A stretch of DNA of 64,000 bases from RH-AL1 sp965249685 (GTDB lineage Bacteria > Pseudomonadota > Alphaproteobacteria > Rhizobiales > Beijerinckiaceae): the NCBI GenBank assembly GCA_965249685.1, contig CBDFMN010000003.1, forward strand, positions 1,798,001 through 1,862,000, in the 5' to 3' direction. Below, one piece after another: positions 35,969 through 43,945 of the stretch; the first letter of the stretch is position 1, and every line of letters starts with the position of its first letter. Under the pieces are notes generated by a model. That model ran no database searches. It saw nothing but the letters and a program-made list of their open reading frames with translations, and was not told the origin of the DNA. The position numbers and the translations under genes are program-made.

Positions 35969-37333
35969 ATGACCGACACCGAAGCCAATCGTTTTTCCGC
36001 TCGCGCGGCACGCTATGCACGGGTGGGTGCCAACATGGGTGGGGTAGCAGCGCGAATGGCCGGCACCCGGCTGTTCGGCGCCAAGGGCGAAATCGCCAAC
36101 GCGGCGGCCCTGACCAAGGCGCTGGGCGGCCTCAAGGGACCGATGATGAAGGTCGCACAGATGATGGCGACCATTCCCGACCTGCTGCCGCCCGAATACG
36201 CAGAGGAATTGCAGTCGTTGCAGAACGACGCGCCACCGATGGGCGCGGCCTTCGTCAAGCGGCGGATGCAGGCCGAGCTCGGGCCGGACTGGCAGGGGCG
36301 CTTCGGCAGCTTCGACCCCAAGCCTTCTGCCGCCGCCTCGCTTGGTCAGGTTCACCGCGCGACCACGCACGAGGGCGCGGCGCTCGCCTGCAAGCTGCAG
36401 TATCCGGACATGCAGTCGGCCGTCGAGGCAGACCTGAGCCAGCTTGACCTCCTGTTCGGTCTTCACCGCCAGTTCAGCCCCGGCATCGACACGCGCGAGG
36501 TGGCCAAGGAGATCGGCGACCGGCTGCGCGAAGAACTCGACTATCGGCACGAGGCCAAGAACGCCGCGCTCTACACGCAAATCCTCGCCGGCGTCGACGT
36601 GGTCCACGTGCCGCGCGTGCACGAGGCGCTGTCGACCAAGCGGCTGCTGACCATGGATTGGCTCGAGGGCGAAAAGCTGCTGGCTTTCAAGGGGGCGGAC
36701 GAGGACACGCGCAACCGTCTCGCCTATGCCATGTTCCAGGCCTGGTGGTATCCCTTCAGCCACTATGGCGTGATCCACGGCGACCCCCATCCCGGCAATT
36801 ACACGGTGTTCCGCAATGCCGGCGGGGAGCCCGCGGGCATCAACCTGCTCGATTACGGCTGCATCCGCATCTTCCCGCCGTCCTTCGCCGCCGGAGTCGT
36901 CGACCTCTACCGCGGCTTTCTCGCCAACGACGAGGCGAGGATCGTCCACGCCTACGAGCAGTGGGGCTTCAAGAGCCTGACGAAGGACCTGATCGAGACG
37001 CTGAACATCTGGGCGCGCTTCATCTACGCGCCCCTGCTCGACGACCGTGTGCGCACCGTGGCGGACGGCATCGCTCCCGGCCAATACGGGCGCCGTGAGG
37101 CCTTCCTCATGCACCAGGCGCTGAAGAGGCAGGGTCCGATCCAGGTGCCGCGCCAGTTCGTGTTCATGGACCGGGCGGCGGTCGGCCTTGGCAGCGTCTT
37201 CCTCCACCTCAACGCGCGGATGAATTTTCATAAGCTTTACAACGATCTCATCGAGGACTTCTCGATCGAGACCCTGGAAGCGCGGCAATCTCTGGCGCTG
37301 GAGGCCCAAGGTTTGGCACCGTCGCCGATTTGA
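35969..37333 (+). CDS. ABC1/AarF/UbiB family atypical kinase-like protein
   Basis: A 455-aa member of the ABC1 (UbiB/COQ8) family; relatives support ubiquinone biosynthesis through ATPase activity. The N-terminal family motif K-x-G-Q appears as M-M-K-V-A-Q, with Ala in place of Gly. The Ala-rich nucleotide loop is A-A-A-S-L-G-Q-V-H, the ion-pair Lys is in A-C-K-L-Q-Y-P, the catalytic loop H-G-D-P-H-P-G-N and the metal-binding D-Y-G. No C-terminal transmembrane pair is evident, unlike E. coli UbiB. ATG 35969 is chosen; the frame is open upstream to 35894. It stands alone after the two unknown membrane proteins. Confidence 0.9.
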   Translation: MTDTEANRFSARAARYARVGANMGGVAARMAGTRLFGAKGEIANAAALTKALGGLKGPMMKVAQMMATIPDLLPPEYAEELQSLQNDAPPMGAAFVKRRMQAELGPDWQGRFGSFDPKPSAAASLGQVHRATTHEGAALACKLQYPDMQSAVEADLSQLDLLFGLHRQFSPGIDTREVAKEIGDRLREELDYRHEAKNAALYTQILAGVDVVHVPRVHEALSTKRLLTMDWLEGEKLLAFKGADEDTRNRLAYAMFQAWWYPFSHYGVIHGDPHPGNYTVFRNAGGEPAGINLLDYGCIRIFPPSFAAGVVDLYRGFLANDEARIVHAYEQWGFKSLTKDLIETLNIWARFIYAPLLDDRVRTVADGIAPGQYGRREAFLMHQALKRQGPIQVPRQFVFMDRAAVGLGSVFLHLNARMNFHKLYNDLIEDFSIETLEARQSLALEAQGLAPSPI

Positions 37334-37505
37334 TCGCCCGTCAGAAAAAATGAGGCTTTTTTGCGCGGTCGCCCTCTTGCGTCCCGACGAGAAGGTTGCG
37401 ATGGGTGACGCCCAAATGATGAGGGTTGGCTAAGGGCATCGCGACCGGATCGGCGAGACTCTGGCGCGACTGGCCGCGAAGCCCTGGCGTCGGCGCCGTC
37501 CAGGC

Positions 37506-37569
37506 TTTGTCGGGCAGGCTCGAGATTCGGCAGACCCGAAGCTCGGCAGACTTGAAGCTCTGCAGACAC
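37506..37569 (+). repeat. Tandem 16-bp repeat, three to four imperfect copies
   Basis: Units at 37522-37537, 37538-37553 and 37554-37569 share the pattern GAAGCTCGGCAGACTT with one to five changes; a more degenerate fourth copy (about 10 of 16 matching) precedes at 37506-37521. It lies in the 277-base gap between the AarF-like gene and the cox subunit IV gene, which otherwise shows nothing. Confidence 0.6.
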
Positions 37570-37610
37570 AGGGGCCGGGAGGGCGGAGATCGTGGGGGTA
37601 ACGATGGTCG

Positions 37611-37754
37611 ATGACGGTATTTTGTCGACGGAACATCCAGACATGGATTATTCCGAGCACGAGAAGACCTACCGCCTGTTCCTCTGGCTCCTGAAGAACG
37701 GCACCATCGGCGTCGTTGTCATCCTTGCGATTCTCGCCGTCATCTGGGGCTGAC
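37611..37754 (+). CDS. aa3-type cytochrome c oxidase subunit IV (small single-helix protein)
   Basis: A very small inner-membrane protein. Reading from ATG 37611 it has 47 residues; an internal ATG at 37644 would give 36. The conserved part is M-D-Y-S-E-H-E-K-T-Y followed by one transmembrane helix (G-T-I-G-V-V-V-I-L-A-I-L-A-V-I-W), the exact plan of bacterial aa3 oxidase subunit IV, whose D/N-Y-x-E-H-x-x-T-Y precedes a single helix. In Hyphomicrobiales this gene commonly sits directly upstream of pntAA, as here (85-base gap), although the oxidase itself is encoded elsewhere. Easily missed because of its length. Confidence 0.82.
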
Positions 37755-37839
37755 GGCTCCGCCGCGCCTCGGCCCCCTCTTTCATGCTGTGACCACGGCC
37801 TGCCCGCACCGGGTGGCCATCGGTCTGTCGGAGACCCTC

Positions 37840-38991
37840 ATGCGTATCGCAGTTCCCGCGGAAAACGACCCCTCCGAGCACCGCGTCGCCGGCACTCCTG
37901 ACACGGTCAAGCGCTTCATCGCCTTGGGCGCCGAGATTGCCGTACAGGCCGGTGCCGGCCTCAAGGCCGGCATCCGCGACGAGGATTATCGTGCGGCGGG
38001 CGCGACCGTCACCGATGGCGCGGAGGCGACGATCCGCGATGCCGATGTCGTCCTGCGCGTGCGCCGGCCGAGCGCCGAAGATCTGAACGGCCTGAAGCAA
38101 GGTGCTTTGGTCATCGCGGTCATGGATCCTTATGGGCAAACCGACGCCTTGAAGTCGCTGGCGCAGCGCGGCGCCAGCACCTTCGCGATGGAGCTGATGC
38201 CTCGCATCACTCGCGCGCAGTCGATGGACGTGCTGTCGAGCCAGGCCAACATCGCCGGCTATCGCGCCGTCATCGACGCGGCGGCTGAGTTCGGGCGTGC
38301 CATGCCCATGATGATGACGGCGGCGGGCACGGTGCCGGCCGCAAGAGTGTTCATCATGGGCGTCGGCGTGGCGGGGCTGCAGGCGATCGCCACTGCGCGT
38401 CGCCTCGGCGCCATCGTCACCGCCACGGACGTGCGCCCGGCCACGAAGGAGCAGGTCGAATCGCTCGGGGCCAAGTTCATCGCTGTAGAGAACGAAGAGT
38501 TCAAGGCCGCCGAGACGGCCGGCGGCTACGCGAAGGAGATGTCGGAGGTCTACCGCTCCGCGCAGGCCGAGCTGACCACGTCGCACATCGCCAAACAGGA
38601 CATCGTCATCACGACGGCGCTGATTCCAGGCCGGCCGGCGCCGAAGCTTGTCACAGCCGCCATGGTCGCCGCCATGAGGCCGGGCTCCGTCATCGTCGAT
38701 CTTGCGGTCGAGCGCGGCGGCAATTGCGAGCTGGCGCGTCCCGGCGAGACGTTCGTGTCGGACAATGGCGTGAAGATCGTCGGCAACCTCAACGTGGCCG
38801 GGCGGCTCGCCTCCACGGCCTCCGCTCTCTACGCCAAGAACCTCTACACCTTTGTCGAGACGTTCGTGGACAAGAAGACCAAGGCGTTCAGCGTGCCGTG
38901 GGACGACGAGCTCGTGAAGGCGACGTTGCTGACCAAGGACGGCGCGCTCGTCCACACAAACTTCCAGGACGTGGCCTTCCCGGCAGCCTGA
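37840..38991 (+). CDS. pntAA: NAD(P) transhydrogenase subunit alpha part 1 (PntAA, dI domain)
   Basis: Soluble NAD(H)-binding component (383 aa) of the proton-translocating transhydrogenase that makes NADPH from NADH at the expense of proton-motive force. The N-terminus R-I-A-V-P-A-E-N-D-P-S-E-H-R-V-A is the alanine-dehydrogenase-like hallmark. The NAD site is M-G-V-G-V-A-G-L-Q-A-I, and the mobile loop region R-P-A-T-K-E-Q-V-E-S-L-G follows. ATG 37840 has GGAG six bases upstream. Split dI and dII polypeptides followed by PntB is the Rhodospirillum-type three-subunit arrangement, not the fused E. coli PntA. Confidence 0.97.
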   Translation: MRIAVPAENDPSEHRVAGTPDTVKRFIALGAEIAVQAGAGLKAGIRDEDYRAAGATVTDGAEATIRDADVVLRVRRPSAEDLNGLKQGALVIAVMDPYGQTDALKSLAQRGASTFAMELMPRITRAQSMDVLSSQANIAGYRAVIDAAAEFGRAMPMMMTAAGTVPAARVFIMGVGVAGLQAIATARRLGAIVTATDVRPATKEQVESLGAKFIAVENEEFKAAETAGGYAKEMSEVYRSAQAELTTSHIAKQDIVITTALIPGRPAPKLVTAAMVAAMRPGSVIVDLAVERGGNCELARPGETFVSDNGVKIVGNLNVAGRLASTASALYAKNLYTFVETFVDKKTKAFSVPWDDELVKATLLTKDGALVHTNFQDVAFPAA

Positions 38992-39031
38992 TCGACCGAT
39001 CCCGCTTCACGCCTTCCGAAAGATCCAGCCC

Positions 39032-39487
39032 ATGGCGCAAGACGTCGCAACCAACCAGCAGCTTCTCGAACGCGCCCAGGCCGCCGCCGACAGTGCCCGC
39101 CACGCCGCAGAGGCGGCGCAGTCCTACGCCGACGAGATCAGCCACACGGCCGGCGCCGCCGTTCATGCCGTAACGGGCGGCGTCATCGACCCCTTCGTGT
39201 TCCGCCTGGCGATCTTCGCGCTCGCGGTCTTCATCGGGTATTATGTCGTCTGGTCCGTGACCCCGGCGCTTCACACGCCATTGATGTCCGTCACCAACGC
39301 GATCTCTTCCGTGATCGTGGTCGGCGCTCTGCTCTCTGTCGGCGTCGACGCCTCCGGCTTCTCCGACGATGGCCCGATCTGGGCACGCATCTTCGGTTTC
39401 GTCGCCCTCATCCTCGCCTCCGTGAACATCTTCGGCGGCTTCCTCGTCACCGAGCGCATGCTCTCCATGTACAAGAAGAAGGGCTGA
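39032..39487 (+). CDS. pntAB: NAD(P) transhydrogenase subunit alpha part 2 (PntAB, dII helices)
   Basis: Membrane subunit of 151 aa providing the first helices of the proton channel. A soluble, Ala-rich, coil-like N-terminus of about 45 residues precedes F-V-F-R-L-A-I-F-A-L-A-V-F-I-G-Y-Y-V-V-W and two further helices. The segment T-P-L-M-S-V-T-N-A-I-S-S is the conserved transhydrogenase channel motif. The stop is 3 bases before the pntB start, so they are co-translated. It is slightly longer than typical (about 140) because of the N-terminal extension. Confidence 0.96.
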   Translation: MAQDVATNQQLLERAQAAADSARHAAEAAQSYADEISHTAGAAVHAVTGGVIDPFVFRLAIFALAVFIGYYVVWSVTPALHTPLMSVTNAISSVIVVGALLSVGVDASGFSDDGPIWARIFGFVALILASVNIFGGFLVTERMLSMYKKKG

Positions 39488-39490
39488 GCG

Positions 39491-40885
39491 ATGAACGTCA
39501 ACGTCGCGGCGATCCTCTATCTCATCGCCGGCATTCTGTTCATCCTGTCTCTCCGGGGCCTGTCCTCGCCGGCGACATCCCGGCAGGGTAACCGCTTCGG
39601 CATGATCGGCATGGGCCTCGCGGTCCTGACGACGCTGGCCTACCGGCCGCCAGCCGGCGTCGGCTCGTGGATCATGGTCATCGCCGGAATCGGCATCGGC
39701 GGCGCGATCGGAGCTTGGCGCGCGCGTACGGTCAAGATGACCGACATGCCCCAGCTCGTCGCCGCCTTCCACGCGCTCGTCGGCTTGGCGGCGGTGCTCG
39801 TGGCGGCGGGCGCCCTCTATGCGCCGCAGGCGTTCGGCATCGGTGTCCACGGCGAAATCCACGGCGGCAGCCTCGTCGAGATGTCGATCGGCCTGGCCAT
39901 CGGCGCGCTGACCTTCTCCGGCTCGATCATCGCCTTCGCCAAGCTAGACGGGCGCATGTCCGGCAAGCCGATCCTGTTGCCGCAACGCCACCTCATCAAC
40001 AGCGTTCTGGCCGGCTTCATCGTCCTGATGATCGTCGCCTTCGTCATGAACCAGAGCTATTTCCTGTTCTGGGTAATCGCACTGGCTTCGCTGGCGCTCG
40101 GCTTCCTCATCATCGTCCCGATCGGCGGCGCCGACATGCCGGTGGTCGTGTCGATGCTGAACTCCTATTCCGGCTGGGCCGCCGCCGGCATCGGCTTCAC
40201 GCTCGGCAACCTCGCGCTGATCATCACGGGCTCGCTCGTCGGCTCGTCGGGCGCGATCCTGTCTTACATCATGTGCAAGGCGATGAACCGGTCGTTCATC
40301 TCCGTCATCCTCGGCGGGTTCGGCGAAGTGGCGGCGACCTCCGGCGTAGCGGAGACGCGTACCGTCAAGCAGGGCTCGGCGGAAGACGCCGCCTACATCA
40401 TGCAAAACGCCTCGAGCGTCATCATCGTGCCCGGTTACGGCATGGCGGTGGCCCAGGCCCAGCACGCGCTGCGCGAGATGGGTGACATCCTGACGAAGGA
40501 GGGAGTGACTGTGAAATACGCGATTCATCCCGTCGCCGGCCGTATGCCGGGGCACATGAACGTCTTGCTCGCGGAAGCCAACGTGCCCTACGACGACGTG
40601 TTCGAGCTCGAGGACATCAATTCGGACTTCGGCCAAGCCGACGTGGCCTTCGTCATCGGCGCCAACGACGTGACGAACCCGGCTGCCAAGACGGACAAGA
40701 CTTCGGCCATCTACGGTATGCCGATCCTCGACGTGGAACGAGCCAAGACCGTGCTGTTCATCAAGCGCGGCATGGGCTCGGGCTATGCCGGCGTCGAGAA
40801 CGAGCTTTTCTTCCGCGACAACACCCTGATGCTCTTCGGCGACGCCAAGAAGATGGTTGAGAACATCCTGAAGAGCCTGCACTAG
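39491..40885 (+). CDS. pntB: NAD(P) transhydrogenase subunit beta (PntB)
   Basis: 464-aa subunit with about nine transmembrane helices (1-270) and the C-terminal soluble NADP(H) domain dIII. The NADP site is visible as I-V-P-G-Y-G-M-A-V-A-Q-A-Q, with the later K-R-G-M-G-S-G-Y-A-G-V-E-N and F-G-D-A-K segments that form the nucleotide lid. The membrane part contains the conserved N-S-Y-S-G-W-A-A and the channel-lining H-A-L-V-G-L-A. It is the last gene of the cox IV-pntAA-pntAB-pntB run and is closed by a strong hairpin. Confidence 0.97.
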   Translation: MNVNVAAILYLIAGILFILSLRGLSSPATSRQGNRFGMIGMGLAVLTTLAYRPPAGVGSWIMVIAGIGIGGAIGAWRARTVKMTDMPQLVAAFHALVGLAAVLVAAGALYAPQAFGIGVHGEIHGGSLVEMSIGLAIGALTFSGSIIAFAKLDGRMSGKPILLPQRHLINSVLAGFIVLMIVAFVMNQSYFLFWVIALASLALGFLIIVPIGGADMPVVVSMLNSYSGWAAAGIGFTLGNLALIITGSLVGSSGAILSYIMCKAMNRSFISVILGGFGEVAATSGVAETRTVKQGSAEDAAYIMQNASSVIIVPGYGMAVAQAQHALREMGDILTKEGVTVKYAIHPVAGRMPGHMNVLLAEANVPYDDVFELEDINSDFGQADVAFVIGANDVTNPAAKTDKTSAIYGMPILDVERAKTVLFIKRGMGSGYAGVENELFFRDNTLMLFGDAKKMVENILKSLH

Positions 40886-40925
40886 AAGCGCCCAGCGATC
40901 TTCAGGATCGAGGTTTGTGAAACAA

Positions 40926-40957
40926 GAGAGCCCCCGTCCGGCAGGACGGGGGCTCTC
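40926..40957. terminator. Strong 14-bp hairpin between convergent pntB and YdcH gene
   Basis: Perfect inverted repeat: GAGAGCCCCCGTCC (40926-40939) with GGACGGGGGCTCTC (40944-40957), loop GGCA. It stands 41 bases after the pntB stop and 50 bases before the end of the convergent YdcH-like gene, so it can serve both. No T tract follows on either strand, so it may be a transcript-stabilising or REP-like hairpin instead of a classic intrinsic terminator. Confidence 0.7.
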
Positions 40958-41006
40958 CCTTGAGAAACATTGGATGCGGGCTTCGCGAGGCGCGAAATCG
41001 AGGCCG

Positions 41007-41189
41007 TCAGTGCAAGGTCGTGCCGCCACCGCGCAGTTTGGTGATCTCATCCTTCAGCAGAAGCTTGCGCCGCTTCAACGCCGCGACCTTGGCTTCGTCG
41101 GAACCGGGATGCACAAGCTCTCTCTCGATTTGCCGGTCGAGCGCCGTATGGCGCCGCTCGAGTTCGCTTAGATGATTTTGCAGTGACAT
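41007..41189 (-). CDS. YdcH family protein (DUF465)
   Basis: A 60-aa, all-helical cytoplasmic protein. The helical-hairpin pattern L-x-E-L-E-R-R-H-x-x-L-D-R-Q-I-E then D-E-A-K-V-A-A-L-K-R-R-K-L-L-L-K-D-E-I is the DUF465/YdcH signature. Function is unknown in all members. A second DUF465 gene starts 194 bases away in the divergent direction, which looks like paralogs sharing one intergenic region. Confidence 0.9.
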   Translation of the reverse strand: MSLQNHLSELERRHTALDRQIERELVHPGSDEAKVAALKRRKLLLKDEITKLRGGGTTLH

Positions 41190-41383
41190 TGGACGTCCTT
41201 TTCCAAGAAAGGGGACAAGTCAGTGTGACACAGGCACGACAGGTCGCAAGCGCTCTTTTGGCTGGCCAAAACAGCGCTATCGCGGCGGAACGGGGCCGGA
41301 GGAAACCGGCCGCGGCCGGCTTGCCAAACACACGAGATCCGCTGCTATAACAGGGCGAAACGCGTCTGAGACGGACCGGAGCG

Positions 41384-41611
41384 ATGGTGGAGATGGACGG
41401 CGAACCAAGCGACGAGGACCGCATGGCCTGGCGCGCCGAACTCGAGCATCTCCGCCAGGAGCACCGCGACCTCGACGCCGCCATCGAAGCGCTGCTGCAT
41501 GTCGGCGGCATGGATGCATTGCAGGTCCAGCGCCTGAAAAAACGCAAGCTGGTCCTGCGCGATCGCATGACATTCCTGGGGGACCAGATCACCCCGGACA
41601 TCAGCGCGTAA
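41384..41611 (+). CDS. YdcH family protein (DUF465), second paralog
   Basis: A 75-aa helical protein with the DUF465 pattern L-R-Q-E-H-R-D-L-D-A-A-I-E and, after a short turn, L-K-K-R-K-L-V-L-R-D. The N-terminal 18 residues are extra and acidic compared with the first paralog. ATG 41384 is used with CGGAG just upstream; ATG 41393 is an alternative. It reads toward purE but lies 173 bases away, with a small repeat between. Confidence 0.85.
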   Translation: MVEMDGEPSDEDRMAWRAELEHLRQEHRDLDAAIEALLHVGGMDALQVQRLKKRKLVLRDRMTFLGDQITPDISA

Positions 41612-41698
41612 GCGTCGCCGCCCGCGTCCGCCGACGCAGGATCGACCCTCAGGAAGGCGATCCCTCGACAGGCGTCCATCCTGCACAGTCTCATACCG

Positions 41699-41729
41699 GC
41701 ACAGGCTCTTGCTCGCACAGGCTCTTGCT
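41699..41729 (+). repeat. Two perfect 15-bp direct repeats, period 16, upstream of purE
   Basis: GCACAGGCTCTTGCT occurs at 41699-41713 and again at 41715-41729, one base apart, ending 55 bases before the purE start. A partly similar GCACAGTCTC precedes at about 41683. This could be slipped-strand duplication or a doubled operator; no family is recognised. Confidence 0.6.
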
Positions 41730-41784
41730 TGCCGCCGCGGACCTCATCGTCTATGCCCGCTGATCTCCGAGGAAAGACTCGTCC

Positions 41785-42270
41785 GTGCCGCCGTTCAAGC
41801 CCGTCGCCGTCATTATGGGCAGCCAGTCCGACTGGCCGGTCATGGCGCATGCCGCCGAAACGCTCGACGTGCTCGGCATCGGCTACGAGGCGCTGATCAT
41901 TTCGGCGCACCGCACGCCGGACCGGATGGTCGCTTTCGCCAAAGGCGCGCAAGCGGCTGGCTTCAGCATCGTCATCGCCGGAGCCGGTGGGGCGGCCCAC
42001 CTGCCAGGTATGACGGCCGCCTTCACGCCGCTGCCGGTGTTCGGCGTGCCGGTCGAGAGCAAGGCGCTGGGCGGACAGGACTCGCTCCTGTCCATGGTCC
42101 AGATGCCGGGCGGCGTTCCCGTCGGCACCCTTGCCATCGGCAAGTCGGGCGCCATCAACGCCGCCCTGCTCGCCGCCGCCGTCCTCGCCTTGCACGACGA
42201 GGCGCTCGCGGCCCGCCTCGCCGCCTGGCGCGCGGCGCAGGCTGCCGACGTCGCGCACCATCCGGCATGA
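41785..42270 (+). CDS. purE: 5-(carboxyamino)imidazole ribonucleotide mutase PurE
   Basis: Class I PurE (161 aa), converting N5-CAIR to CAIR in purine synthesis. The substrate loop M-G-S-Q-S-D-W-P-V-M sits near residues 11-20, S-A-H-R-T-P-D-R (catalytic His) near 40-47 and the glycine-rich G-A-G-G-A-A-H-L-P-G-M near 66-76. GTG 41785 is the start, with GAGGAAAG upstream. Its stop overlaps the purK start (ATGA), and the pairing with PurK confirms the bacterial two-enzyme route. Confidence 0.97.
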   Translation: MPPFKPVAVIMGSQSDWPVMAHAAETLDVLGIGYEALIISAHRTPDRMVAFAKGAQAAGFSIVIAGAGGAAHLPGMTAAFTPLPVFGVPVESKALGGQDSLLSMVQMPGGVPVGTLAIGKSGAINAALLAAAVLALHDEALAARLAAWRAAQAADVAHHPA

Positions 42271-43358
42271 ACCTCGCGGGCTCAAGTCTCTCGCCCGGTG
42301 CCACGGTCGGCATCCTCGGCGGCGGCCAGCTTGGCCGGATGATCGCGATGGCGGCCGCCAAACTCGGGCTGCGCGTGCACGTCTATTGCCCGGAGACGGG
42401 TCCGGCCTTTGACGTCGCCTCCGCCTACACGGTCGCATCCTACGAGGACGAGACCGCACTGCGCCGCTTCGCAGCAGCGGTCGACGTGGTCACCTACGAG
42501 TTCGAGAACGTCCCGGCGCGCACCGCCGAGGTGCTGGCGGCGCTAAAGCCGGTACGCCCCGACGCGGCCGCGCTCGCAGCGAGCCAGGATCGGCTCGTCG
42601 AGAAGGAGTTCATGACCTCGCTCGGCATCCTCACCGCCCCCTTCGCCGGTGTCGAATCCGCCGGGCCGCTCGCCCGCGCGGTGGCACAACTCGGACGCCC
42701 TTCCATCCTCAAGACGCGACGCTTCGGCTACGACGGCAAAGGGCAGACGACCATTCGCGAGGGCTCCGACCTTGCCGTCACGTTCCGCTCTCTCGGGTCG
42801 GTACCGTGTATCCTCGAGGGCCTCGTGCCATTTACCAAGGAGATCTCGGTCGTGGCGGCACGCGGCCTCGACGGCCGCTTCGCCGCCTATGACGTGTGCG
42901 AAAATCATCACGAGCACCACATCCTCGATCGAACGGTGGCGCCTGCGGCGATCGAGCCCGCGACCGCGGCGCGGGCCGTCGAACTCTCCCAAGCCATTGC
43001 CGACGCTCTCAACTACGTCGGCGTGCTCGCCGTCGAACTGTTCCTGACCGTCGAGGACGGCCGCGAGGTCATCCGCGTCAACGAGATTGCGCCGCGGGTG
43101 CACAATTCCGGGCATTGGACGGTTGACGGGGCGGTGACGTCGCAGTTCGAGCAGCATGTGCGCGCCATCTGCGGCTGGCCGCTCGGTGACACGCGCCGCC
43201 ATGGAACACGCGTCGAGATGCGCAACCTCATTGGCGCCGACGTCCTTGCGTGGCGGGAGATCCTCGCGCGGGGCGACGCGAGCCTCCACCTCTACGGAAA
43301 AGCCACCGCGCGAGCCGGGCGCAAGATGGGCCACATCACGACGGTGTTTTACGACTGA
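42267..43358 (+). CDS. purK: 5-(carboxyamino)imidazole ribonucleotide synthase PurK
   Basis: ATP-grasp enzyme (363 aa) that carboxylates AIR to N5-CAIR, the step before PurE. The N-terminal G-I-L-G-G-G-Q-L-G-R-M lies at about residues 15-25. The ATP-grasp core shows K-T-R-R-F-G-Y-D-G-K-G-Q and E-x-x-V-P-F-T-K-E-I-S, and the metal-binding end R-V-N-E-I-A-P-R-V-H-N-S-G-H-W-T is textbook PurK. ATG 42267 overlaps the purE stop by four bases. No damage is seen. Confidence 0.97.
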   Translation: MNLAGSSLSPGATVGILGGGQLGRMIAMAAAKLGLRVHVYCPETGPAFDVASAYTVASYEDETALRRFAAAVDVVTYEFENVPARTAEVLAALKPVRPDAAALAASQDRLVEKEFMTSLGILTAPFAGVESAGPLARAVAQLGRPSILKTRRFGYDGKGQTTIREGSDLAVTFRSLGSVPCILEGLVPFTKEISVVAARGLDGRFAAYDVCENHHEHHILDRTVAPAAIEPATAARAVELSQAIADALNYVGVLAVELFLTVEDGREVIRVNEIAPRVHNSGHWTVDGAVTSQFEQHVRAICGWPLGDTRRHGTRVEMRNLIGADVLAWREILARGDASLHLYGKATARAGRKMGHITTVFYD

Positions 43359-43509
43359 CGGGCGCCGTAACGGACCTGCGCTGGACAGCGCGGCGTCGCT
43401 CTGGTAGGAGGCCAACGTCGCATCCGGTGCGCAGATCGCGCGCCAGGCTTGCTTTTCCCATTTCCACCCTCTTCGCTGCACTCGAGCGGCGATGTATAAG
43501 GATCGATGC

Positions 43510-43752
43510 GTGCAAGTTCTCGTCCGCGACAATAACGTCGATCAGGCTCTCAAGGCGCTCAAGAAGAAGATGCAGCGCGAGGGTATCTTTCGCGAGATGA
43601 AGCTGCGCGGCCATTACGAGAAGCCCTCCGAGAAGCGTGCCCGCGAGAAGGCCGAGGCCGTGCGCCGCGCCCGCAAGCTCGCCCGTAAGAAGATGCAGCG
43701 CGAAGGCCTTCTGCCGATGAAGCCGAAGCCGGTTCCCGGCGCGCCACGCTGA
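43510..43752 (+). CDS. rpsU: 30S ribosomal protein S21
   Basis: Small-subunit protein of 80 aa that assists initiation. The family start V/M-Q-V-L-V-R-D-N-N-V-D-Q-A-L-K-A-L-K-K-K fixes the start at GTG 43510, with AAGGA seven bases upstream; the frame is open to 43492 but that extension is not family-like. The C-terminal part is rich in Arg/Lys (K-R-A-R-E-K-A-E-A-V-R-R-A-R-K), as in alphaproteobacterial S21. Monocistronic here. Confidence 0.96.
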   Translation: MQVLVRDNNVDQALKALKKKMQREGIFREMKLRGHYEKPSEKRAREKAEAVRRARKLARKKMQREGLLPMKPKPVPGAPR

Positions 43753-43945
43753 AGCCTCTCGCCTATCGCGCGTCCGTTGCAAATGACAGGCGCTGGAGTC
43801 CCGTGCGTTCACCGTTCCTAAAGCACAGCTTGGTACTCGTGGTTAATCCCCTGGTCGCGCGTCCCAGTCTTGCCGGATTGATCTTGGCATAACGCGCCGC
43901 GGGTTTCCGGCGCTTGTCCGCCAAGGGCCGAGAAGGACGATTGCA

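Noticed and set aside
37340..37372. A-run and T-run after the AarF-like gene as a terminator
   Set aside because: The A6/T6 pairing has almost no GC stem, so an intrinsic terminator cannot be supported.
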